This document shows, one piece after another, positions 39,920 to 47,479 of a stretch of 64,000 nt of DNA. The position numbers and the translations under genes are program-made. Position 1 is the stretch's first letter. The number at the start of each line of letters is the position of its first letter. The DNA lies in the NCBI RefSeq assembly GCF_024448165.1, contig NZ_JAMOLN010000029.1, forward strand, positions 1 to 64,000, in the 5' to 3' direction. Below the pieces are notes generated by a model, which made no database searches, was not told where the DNA came from, and worked only from the letters and a program-made list of their open reading frames with translations. Source of the DNA: Streptomyces longispororuber (GTDB taxonomy: Bacteria; Actinomycetota; Actinomycetes; Streptomycetales; Streptomycetaceae).

Positions 39920-42748
39920 CTACGGACCGAGCACCGACGGGAGTTGCCCGCGCGAGGAGACGCCCACCTTCATGAAGACGCGGGAGAGATGGCTGGCGAC
40001 GGTCCGGTGCGTCAGCCCCAGCTGCCAGGCGATCCGCTGGTTGGTCAGCCCGTCCGCGGCCAGCGCCGCCACCTCCGCCTCCCTGGGGGTGAGGTGGAAG
40101 CGGGCCGCCCAGACCGGGGGCGCCGTCGTCGCCTCGCCGGCCGCGATCAGCTCCGAGGCGGCGCCATGGGCCCAGGCGTCCGCGCCCAGCGCGGTGAAGG
40201 CGTCGTGGGCCTCCTGGAGATGGGTACGGGCCTCCAGCACCCGGCGCTGCCTGCGCAGCCACTGCCCGAAGGCGAGCTCGGTACGGGCCCGTTCGTAGCG
40301 CAGGGGTTCGCCACGGGCCGTCAGCGCCGCCCTGAAGTGCCGTTCGGCCTCCTCACCCTCGCTCAGCAGGGCGCGGGAGCGGGCCACGAGGAGGCCCAGC
40401 AGCGGTGAGTCCAGCCGCCGGTCGACCTCCGCCGCGCGCCGCACCGGCTCGTGGACCTCGTCTGCCCGGCCGGTGGCGACGGCGGCGGCGACGTAGTCGC
40501 CCAGCGCCCAGTGCGCGACGACCGGGTGCCAGGCGTCCCCGCTGTCCGTGGCGAGCATCCGCAGTTCCTCCACGGCGTCCTCCGGCCGGCCGTGGACGAG
40601 TGCCATCAGCCCCCGCGCCCAGCGGGCCCGGGCCGCCAGGATCTGCAGCCGGCGCGGCAGTGCGTACGCCAGTACCTCGTCGGTGACGGTCTGGTGGCCC
40701 TCCTCCTCGCCCGTCCAGGCTTGCGCCTGCGCCAGCCCGGCCCGCAGCGCCACCTGCGCAGGGGTGTCCTGTGCCGCTCCGGCCCAGCGGCGGCCCAGCT
40801 CGGCGTCCCGCCGCACGGCGGGCCCGAGTCCCAGGTGGAGGTGGGCGATCTGCCGGTGCACGAGCACGGTGAGAGCCGGTCCGAAGTGCCCCGACTCGGC
40901 CTGCGCGTCCAGGAGATGACCACTGATCAGGTCGGCGGCGACCGGGTCGTCGAGCGCGGTCGCCATGACGACGTGCGCGACGTCGCGGGCGGCGTCGTGC
41001 GGCAGGTTCTCCGGGGCCGCTCCCGACCCGTGCCGCGCCGCCGCCGCGGCGAGCAGGGGGCGTGCCCGGGCGCCATAGGCCCCGCGGTCCGTCCAGCACA
41101 GCGCCGACAGGATCTCGGGATCGTCCGCCCGCCCGGGCTCCGCGAGCTCGGCCTCCAAGGCGGGGCGCAGGACCTGCTCGACCGTGGGACGGAACAGCGC
41201 GGGGGCGAGCGCGTGGGCGACGGCGACGAACGGGGCGGGCCGGCGGGTGCTGGGCGCGGCGGCCGAACGGGACAGCACGGACAGGGCGTGTTCCGGCACA
41301 CCGTCGGTGAGGTAGGCGACCCGGGCCTCCAGCGCGCAGGCCTCCGCGGTCAGCGACGCGGGCAACGGGCCGGCCATCAGCCGGCCGACGAGGTGGCGCA
41401 GCACCGAGACCTGCCCGCACAGGTCGGCGGCGTGCGCGGCCTTGACGAGCCGGGCGGCCCGGCCCTGCCCGGTGGGGCTGAGGTCGGCGGCCCGCTCAAG
41501 GGCGGCCACGGCCTGCGGCAGGTCGGCCGGAGCGCCCGCTTCGAGGGCCGCGGCGGTGGCTTCGTCGGGTCCGGTGGCCGCGGCGGCGGCGTGCAGGGCG
41601 CGCAGGTACGGCCTGCCGGTGTGGACCTCGGCCAACGCCAGGTGGGCGGGGAGCCGTTGGCCGGGGGACGCGCTCCAGTGGAGGGCGGCCGGGAGCAGCG
41701 GATGGGTGAAGCGCAGCCGCCCGTCGGCGACCGCCACCAGACCGGCGCGCCGCGCGGCGGGCATGCCGCCCGTGCCGTGGCCACCGGCCCGCGCGGCCGC
41801 CAGCAGGACGTCGACGCGGTCGGTGTGCGAGACGGCGGCCAGCAGGAGGAAGTCCCGCGCCGCCGCCGGCGCCCGGTCGAGCAGCGAGCACACCGTGCGC
41901 TGGAGCCGCTCGCCGAGGGGCAGCCGCGGCGCCAGCAGGGAGGCCGCCGGAGCGCCCGCGTCCCGCAGTGCGCCGGCGATGCCGATGATGCCGGCCGGAT
42001 TGCCGCCTGCCTCCGCGAGGACGCGCGAGCGCAGCCGGGCCGGCAGGAAACGGACCTGGGCGTCCAGCAGCCGTTCGGCGTCCGCGGGGGCCAGCGGGCC
42101 GAGCCTGAGCTGCGGGGAGCGACGGGCGAAGTCCCTGCGGTCGCCGTGCCGCGTGGCGATCACCAGCGCCACGGGCCGGCGCGTCCCCCGTACCGCGGAG
42201 GTCAGGGCCTTGAGCGACGTCGTGTCGAACCACTGGGCGTCGTCGAGGGCGATCAGCAGGGGAGCGGCGCCGCCCGCGGCCGCAGCCGCGTCGGTGTCCG
42301 CGGCAGTGCCGGTGCGCCCGAACAGGGCCTGGACGAGGGCCGTTCCCGCCGCGAGGTGATCCTCCGCGGCGGCGACGATGCGGGTGGCGAGGGCATCACC
42401 GTCCGGGTGGTGGTCCGCCCGGCCGGGGGCGGGCAGGTGGGGCAGGAGCTGGGTCAGTCCGGCGCCCGGCACGTCCGCCTCCGCGCGGTGGCCGGTGCCG
42501 CGCACGACACGGAACCCCGCTCGCCCGGCCCGGACCACGGTCTCGTGCAGCACGGCGCTCTTGCCGATGCCGAGGGGCCCGGTGACCACGAGGACCTCTC
42601 CCGCGCCCGCCGCGCGGGACAGGAACCGCTCCACGCCCAGCAGTTCGGCGTCGCGACCTGTCAAGTCGCCTTCGCCGAGCGGGTTCCCGGCCTCCGGTGG
42701 TGGCGGGGCAGGACGATCCCGCCCGTCGCCGACCTGGGGTGCGTGCAC
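39920..42748 (-). CDS. LAL-type LuxR regulator
   Basis: Large regulator of 942 residues. Walker A GPLGIGKS (57-64), Walker B PLLIALDDAQWFDT, long helical middle, and C-terminal LuxR HTH (LTPREAEVAALAADGLTNQRIAWQLGLTHRTVASHLSRVFMKVGVSSRGQL). GTG 42748 follows AGGAGGCGG. The hexapeptide-repeat gene follows 19 bases downstream on the same strand. It is divergent from the next LAL gene across 431 bp. Confidence 0.92.
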   Translation of the reverse strand: MHAPQVGDGRDRPAPPPPEAGNPLGEGDLTGRDAELLGVERFLSRAAGAGEVLVVTGPLGIGKSAVLHETVVRAGRAGFRVVRGTGHRAEADVPGAGLTQLLPHLPAPGRADHHPDGDALATRIVAAAEDHLAAGTALVQALFGRTGTAADTDAAAAAGGAAPLLIALDDAQWFDTTSLKALTSAVRGTRRPVALVIATRHGDRRDFARRSPQLRLGPLAPADAERLLDAQVRFLPARLRSRVLAEAGGNPAGIIGIAGALRDAGAPAASLLAPRLPLGERLQRTVCSLLDRAPAAARDFLLLAAVSHTDRVDVLLAAARAGGHGTGGMPAARRAGLVAVADGRLRFTHPLLPAALHWSASPGQRLPAHLALAEVHTGRPYLRALHAAAAATGPDEATAAALEAGAPADLPQAVAALERAADLSPTGQGRAARLVKAAHAADLCGQVSVLRHLVGRLMAGPLPASLTAEACALEARVAYLTDGVPEHALSVLSRSAAAPSTRRPAPFVAVAHALAPALFRPTVEQVLRPALEAELAEPGRADDPEILSALCWTDRGAYGARARPLLAAAAARHGSGAAPENLPHDAARDVAHVVMATALDDPVAADLISGHLLDAQAESGHFGPALTVLVHRQIAHLHLGLGPAVRRDAELGRRWAGAAQDTPAQVALRAGLAQAQAWTGEEEGHQTVTDEVLAYALPRRLQILAARARWARGLMALVHGRPEDAVEELRMLATDSGDAWHPVVAHWALGDYVAAAVATGRADEVHEPVRRAAEVDRRLDSPLLGLLVARSRALLSEGEEAERHFRAALTARGEPLRYERARTELAFGQWLRRQRRVLEARTHLQEAHDAFTALGADAWAHGAASELIAAGEATTAPPVWAARFHLTPREAEVAALAADGLTNQRIAWQLGLTHRTVASHLSRVFMKVGVSSRGQLPSVLGP

Positions 42749-43179
42749 GCGTCCGCCTCCTGTGAATAGGGCAGTGCCGGTTGCTGAGGCAATGACCCGA
42801 GGTGGGGGAGTTCTCTGGCGAGCATCGACGGTGCCGGCGGGGGGAATGCGGGTAGCCGTGAGCAGTCATCGGGTCCTGGTGTGCAGTCACACTACACATC
42901 ACAAGGTGTCGAACGCCGCGTCCGGGTCACGATCGCGGTGACACCGTGCGGTGATCCGGGGGATCGCGCACCGAAACCTCTGCTGCGCGGCGACGGTGCC
43001 GCCCGGCGCGGCCGTCACCACTACGACCAGCGAGAACGGCGAAGGTGACACGGCAGCTACCGGGAACCGCCGTTGTCGCACGACCATGCGATGCGCGACG
43101 CCTCGTCCTCCTGCGACGGTACGTGTGACACCGGAATCGAACGTCGTCCGGTGGTGGGGCGGAACGAAGGGCGGCAGCC
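42749..43179. other. Divergent intergenic region between two LAL genes
   Basis: This 431-bp region lacks a credible gene. It contains an inverted repeat at 42879-42892 and GATCC-GGG-GGATC near 42953, and several GTGACAC/GTCACAC words. None of these has the ECF41 spacing. Two outward promoters are expected but cannot be assigned. Confidence 0.45.
42879..42892. promoter_or_regulatory. Inverted repeat GTGTG-CAGT-CACAC
   Basis: Perfect five-base arms around four bases, 130 bases upstream of the LAL start at 42748. Candidate operator in the divergent region. Confidence 0.35.
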
Positions 43180-46029
43180 ATGCAGACGACGACTTCTCCG
43201 GGACCGGCGCGACCGTCCGGAGCCGACGCTTCGGGCACCGCGGCACGGACGGGCCTGGCCGAGGCGCTGACACGGGCGTCCGCGGTGCACGGGTACCGCG
43301 ACGTGCTGGACGCGCTGGGCTCGGCACTGGACGACGCCGCGACCGGCCGCGGTTCGGCGGTCGTCGTCCGGGGCGAGCCGGGCAGCGGGAAGAGCACACT
43401 GTTGCGCCGGGCGGCGGACGCGGCGGTGGCCGAGGGATGGCAGGTCTTCCAGATCTGCGGCGTCCCCGGCGACGCCGCCCCGCCGTTCGGCGCGCTGCGT
43501 TCCCTGGCCTATCCGGTGCTCAACGCGTGCCGCGACCTGCCCGAGACGCTGCGCAGCGCCCTGCTCGACACCCTGGCCGGCGCGGCCGGGGCCGACGACG
43601 CGCTGCTCGCCTACTCCGGCCTGCGCCAGCTCCTGCTCGTCGTCGCCCGCCGCCGCCCCACCCTGGTGATCGTCGACGACTTCCCGTGGCTGGACTCCGG
43701 ATCCGCGAAGGCGCTGGCGTACCTGGCCCACCGGCTCACCGGGAGCAGGCTGGTGCTGCTGGCCGCCACCGGCGACGACCGGCCGGGCCCCCTCGACGGC
43801 AACGGCACCCACGAGCTGGTCCTCACCGGCCTCGACGACCGGGCCGCCGGCCTGGTCCTCGACGACCGCCATCCCGACCTCGCTCCGCGCACCCGTGCCG
43901 CGATCACCGCGGCGGCCCAGGGCAACCCGCTGCTGCTCGTCGACCTCCCCTCGGCGCTGACGCCGGCGCAGCGCCGGGGGGAGGAGGAACTGCCCGACCC
44001 GCTCCCGGTCGGCGCCGCGGTGGCGCGCTCCCTCGGCGGCCCGTTCCGCGAACTCCCCACGGACACCCGCGTGATGCTCTCCCTCCTCGACACCGCCCAG
44101 GGCGTGGCGATGCGGAAGGACGTGCTGTCGGCGGCGGGGACGCTCGGCATCGAAGCGGGCGCGCTCGTCGTCGCGGAACGGGCCGGTCTGGTGACCGGCG
44201 ACCAGGTACTCCGCTTCCGCACACCGGTCCACCGGTGTCTGGCCGCGTCGACGGCCCCGCCCCCGGTCCACAGCCTCGCCCGGTCGGCCTGGGCCGATTA
44301 CGGGTACGCGCGCCTCGGCGGTCACGCGTACGGGCCGGACGACGCGCAGGAGCCGGACGCGGCGCGGGAATCCACCGTCCGACGTCTCGACGCCCTGGCA
44401 GGGGCCGCGCTGCGGGGCGGCAACTGGGGCGCGGCGTACCGGGCGCTGCGGCACTCCGGGGACGTGAGTTCCAGCCCGGCGCACCGCGGCAGCCGGTACG
44501 TGGCGGCCGGGGCGGCGGCGCTGCGGGCCGGCCGCTCCGGCGAGGCGCTCGCGCTGATCCGTGACCTGCCCGCCGCCCAGAACCCGGCCGAGGCCGTCCG
44601 CACGATGGAACTCGTGCGCGCCTGCGCCGAATTCGACACGGTGTGCCAGGTCGGGCGCAGCAGTGTGCGGTTGGCGAGCGCGCTGCTCGCCGACCGGGGG
44701 GACGGCGCCGAGCTCCGGGACGCGGCGGCGCTGCGGCTGGCCGAGTCCGGCTCGCTCCAGCTCTCGCCCGAACCCGCGAGGATCGCGACGAACTGGCTGC
44801 GGACCCACCCCGACGTGGGAGGCGAACCGCTGCGCATCGCCGTCGCCGCCCACCTGACGCCGGTGACGGGAGCGGCGGAGATCCGGGAGCGCCTGGCGGC
44901 GGCGGCCGACGCGTTCCACGGGACGGCCGCCGACCTGTCCGACCCCCGGGAGCTCGTCTGGCTCGCGGACGCCGCCCTGCGCATCGACGAAGCGGGCCTT
45001 GCCGAACTCCTGGTGACCTCCGCGCTCCGCCGGCTCGACGCGGGCGACCGCAGCCGCATCCGGCACTGCGAGGCGCTCCAGGCGGACCTGATGCTGACCA
45101 GCGGCCGGTGGACGGACCTGCGCGCGTTCGCGGAGCCGCGCCGCGCGCGGGCGCGCCGGGAGGGCGTGGGCCGTCACGACATCGACGTCACCGCGCGTCT
45201 CCTCATGGTCCACGCCTGCCAGGGACGGTACGAGGAGGCCGAGACGCTGCTGGACGAGGTCCACCGGTGGGGCGTCGACCACGGATCGGCCCACCACGTC
45301 CGGCTCGCCGCCCACGCGCGCCATCTGCTCGCGCTCGGCAGCGGCGACACGTCACCGCTGCCGGTCTCCGCCGGCCTGCTCACCAGCGCCGTCGCGCGCC
45401 GCGCCTACGTCGACACGGTCCGGTCCGCGCTCACCCGGGGAGACGACCGGGCCGCACGCGAGCTGCACCAGCGCGCGTCCGCGGTCCGGCCGGCGGACGT
45501 CTCGGCCGAGACGGCGACGGCGGTCCGGCACGGCGCCGCCCTGCTCGCCGCCCACGAGGGCTCGCCGCACACCGACGAGCGGTTCCGGCACGCACTCGAC
45601 TCCGCCGCCGCGTCGACGCGCCCCTTCGACCGGGCCCGGCTGGCCCTGGACTACGGGCGGTGGCTGCGCAGACAGCGGGAGACGGCCGCGGCCCGCACCC
45701 AACTGCGGGCGGGCCAGGACGTGTTCGCCCGGCTCGGAGCCGCGCCGTGGCGCGACATGGCACTTGCCGAACTGCGCGCCATCGGAGTCAGCGCGCGGGA
45801 CGCGGACCCGGAGGCCGTCACCACTCCCGGTGCGGCGTTCCTGTCCGCGCAGGAGCGCAGGATCGCGAAGCTCGCCGCCCAGGGCCTTTCCAACCGGCAG
45901 ATCGCCGACCAGCTGTTCATCTCCCCGCGGACCGTGGGATCCCATCTGTACAAGGTCTATCCGCGGCTCGGGGTCAGCTCGCGCCGGGAACTCCTGGGCG
46001 CGCTGCGCAAGTCGGGGGAATCCGCATGA
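43180..46029 (+). CDS. LAL-type LuxR regulator with variant Walker B
   Basis: Large regulator of 949 residues. Walker A GEPGSGKS at 65-72. The Walker B segment reads LVIVDDFPWLDS where all other LAL proteins here have DDxQW, so the usual Gln is lost. The C-terminal HTH is LSAQERRIAKLAAQGLSNRQIADQLFISPRTVGSHLYKVYPRLGVSSRRELLG. ATG 43180 follows GAAGGG. Its stop overlaps the start of the response-regulator-like gene (ATGA), and the XRE-cupin gene follows, making a three-regulator operon. Confidence 0.92.
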   Translation: MQTTTSPGPARPSGADASGTAARTGLAEALTRASAVHGYRDVLDALGSALDDAATGRGSAVVVRGEPGSGKSTLLRRAADAAVAEGWQVFQICGVPGDAAPPFGALRSLAYPVLNACRDLPETLRSALLDTLAGAAGADDALLAYSGLRQLLLVVARRRPTLVIVDDFPWLDSGSAKALAYLAHRLTGSRLVLLAATGDDRPGPLDGNGTHELVLTGLDDRAAGLVLDDRHPDLAPRTRAAITAAAQGNPLLLVDLPSALTPAQRRGEEELPDPLPVGAAVARSLGGPFRELPTDTRVMLSLLDTAQGVAMRKDVLSAAGTLGIEAGALVVAERAGLVTGDQVLRFRTPVHRCLAASTAPPPVHSLARSAWADYGYARLGGHAYGPDDAQEPDAARESTVRRLDALAGAALRGGNWGAAYRALRHSGDVSSSPAHRGSRYVAAGAAALRAGRSGEALALIRDLPAAQNPAEAVRTMELVRACAEFDTVCQVGRSSVRLASALLADRGDGAELRDAAALRLAESGSLQLSPEPARIATNWLRTHPDVGGEPLRIAVAAHLTPVTGAAEIRERLAAAADAFHGTAADLSDPRELVWLADAALRIDEAGLAELLVTSALRRLDAGDRSRIRHCEALQADLMLTSGRWTDLRAFAEPRRARARREGVGRHDIDVTARLLMVHACQGRYEEAETLLDEVHRWGVDHGSAHHVRLAAHARHLLALGSGDTSPLPVSAGLLTSAVARRAYVDTVRSALTRGDDRAARELHQRASAVRPADVSAETATAVRHGAALLAAHEGSPHTDERFRHALDSAAASTRPFDRARLALDYGRWLRRQRETAAARTQLRAGQDVFARLGAAPWRDMALAELRAIGVSARDADPEAVTTPGAAFLSAQERRIAKLAAQGLSNRQIADQLFISPRTVGSHLYKVYPRLGVSSRRELLGALRKSGESA

Positions 46030-46790
46030 CGGCCGGGTCCACGCTGGCGGTGCCGGCGCGGGTCCCCGCGGCGCCCGGGAGCCGCACGCCGCTCACCGCC
46101 GTGCCGGACCAGGCCCGGTCCCGCACCGGTGCCGACGGACAGGCATCGGTCGGGGCCCGGCAGGAGGAGAACCTCCTCACCGTCACCGTGGTCGCGGGCG
46201 ACGCCCTCACCGCCGAGGGCGCCGAGGCGTACCTCCGGGCCACGGAGGCGGTGCGCGTGGTCGAGTGGGGCGCCTGGGACGACGTCGACATCGTCCTGGT
46301 CCTCGACCACCAGGTGACCGACAGGACGCTCGCGTGGATGGACCGCGTAGGACAGGAGACGGCGGCCCGCGGCGGGCTGCCCATCCTGCTGGTGGCCGAC
46401 GCCATCGGCGAAGCCGAACTCGTCCGCGCGGTCCGCCACGGCCTCGTCGGCGTCCTGCTGCGCGGCGAGACCGACTACGCCCGGGTCCTCGAGGCCGCGC
46501 GCAACGCGCTGGACGGCGATGCCCCCATGTCCGCGCGACTGGTGCGTTCACTGGTCGACGCCATGCGCGCGCTCGCCACGGCCGCCGAACGGCACGGCAT
46601 CGAACTGTCGGTGCGCGAGGTCGACGTGCTGCGTCTGATCGCCGAGGGACTGAGCACCACCGACGTGGCGGTCCGGCTCAACTACTCGGAGCGCACGATC
46701 AAGAACGTCCTGCACGAACTGATCTCCCGTCTGGGACTGCGGAACCGCACCCACGCCGTGGCCTACGCGATCCGACGGGGAGTGGTGTGA
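46026..46790 (+). CDS. NarL/LuxR-type regulator with degenerate receiver domain
   Basis: Protein of 254 residues. Residues ~50-165 have the receiver-domain pattern (LLTVTVVAGDALTAEG, DDVDIVLVLDHQV, GLPILLVADAIGEAELVRAVRHGLVGVLLRG), with an Asp in VLDHQV at about the phosphorylation site but a poor acidic pocket (only one Asp after TVVAG). The C-terminal HTH is LSVREVDVLRLIAEGLSTTDVAVRLNYSERTIKNVLHELISRLGLRNRTHAVAYAIRRGVV. An unusual ~50-residue N-terminal extension precedes the receiver. No histidine kinase gene is nearby. It is coupled to the LAL gene through ATGA. Confidence 0.88.
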   Translation: MTAGSTLAVPARVPAAPGSRTPLTAVPDQARSRTGADGQASVGARQEENLLTVTVVAGDALTAEGAEAYLRATEAVRVVEWGAWDDVDIVLVLDHQVTDRTLAWMDRVGQETAARGGLPILLVADAIGEAELVRAVRHGLVGVLLRGETDYARVLEAARNALDGDAPMSARLVRSLVDAMRALATAAERHGIELSVREVDVLRLIAEGLSTTDVAVRLNYSERTIKNVLHELISRLGLRNRTHAVAYAIRRGVV

Positions 46791-46793
46791 CCG

Positions 46794-47333
46794 ATGGCGA
46801 CGATCGGAAGCAGGCTGCGGACGCTCCGCAGGGCCAAGGGACTCAGCCTGCGCGCCCTGGCCGCGGCGGTGGGGGTGTCGCCGACCCTGCTGAGCCAGGT
46901 CGAGCGCGGCGTCACCGAGCCCAGCCTCTCCACCCTGCGCAGACTGGCCGACGTCCACGCGGTGTCCGTCGCCGACCTGTTCTCACCCGACGAGAAGCTG
47001 CCCACCGAGGTGAGCCGGCCCGGCGAGCGCCCCGTGCTGCGCAGTCCGCGTGGCACCGTCCTCTACGAACGCGTCACCCCGAGCAACGGCACGCTGGAGG
47101 TCTTACGCGCGGTCCTCGAACCCGGCGACGTCAGCAGCGACGAACCTTGGAGCCACTCCTCCGTCGAGTGCGCCTACGTCGTCACCGGCACGCTGACGGC
47201 GGACATCGACGGCAGCACCCGGACGGTGCGCGCGGGCGAGGCCATCACCTTCGACGCGGGAATCCCGCACCGCTATCTCAACGAGGCGCGGGAAACGGTG
47301 GAGTTCGTGATCGCCACGAGCCCACCGGCCTGA
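46794..47333 (+). CDS. XRE-family regulator with cupin sensor domain
   Basis: Regulator of 179 residues. The N-terminal HTH is RLRTLRRAKGLSLRALAAAVGVSPTLLSQVERGVTEPSLSTLRRLADVHAVSVADLF (about 6-62). The C-terminal cupin has SSVECAYVVTGTLTADIDGSTRTVRAGEAITFDAGIPHRYLN. This PuuR/SutR-like design usually represses amine or amino-acid catabolism after a small ligand binds. It starts three bases after the response-regulator-like stop codon and is therefore the third gene of the operon. Confidence 0.92.
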   Translation: MATIGSRLRTLRRAKGLSLRALAAAVGVSPTLLSQVERGVTEPSLSTLRRLADVHAVSVADLFSPDEKLPTEVSRPGERPVLRSPRGTVLYERVTPSNGTLEVLRAVLEPGDVSSDEPWSHSSVECAYVVTGTLTADIDGSTRTVRAGEAITFDAGIPHRYLNEARETVEFVIATSPPA

Positions 47334-47429
47334 GACCCCACCCGGCATCGAACGAACGACCCCGCCCCGCCTGTGACCAGGAGCCCGCTCCGGGCGGAGA
47401 ACCAGCGGTAGCCGCCCGCTCCGGTGGGC

Positions 47430-47448
47430 GCATCCTCGCTTAGGATGC
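47430..47448. promoter_or_regulatory. Inverted repeat overlapping a TAGGAT -10 upstream of LAL gene
   Basis: Arms GCATCCT and AGGATGC with a five-base loop. The right arm contains TAGGAT (47441-47446), a good Streptomyces -10, about 33 bases before the GTG at 47480. It may be an operator at the promoter, or a small attenuating hairpin after the XRE-cupin gene. Confidence 0.5.
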
Positions 47449-47479
47449 CCTCACTCGAGGCGGGGAGAGGCGGCCGTAC

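Noticed and set aside
43105..43125. GTGTGACAC word upstream of the LAL gene at 43180 as an ECF41 promoter
   Set aside because: On the minus strand TGTCACA is present, but the sequence 15 bases on is GGACG, and it would point away from the nearest gene.
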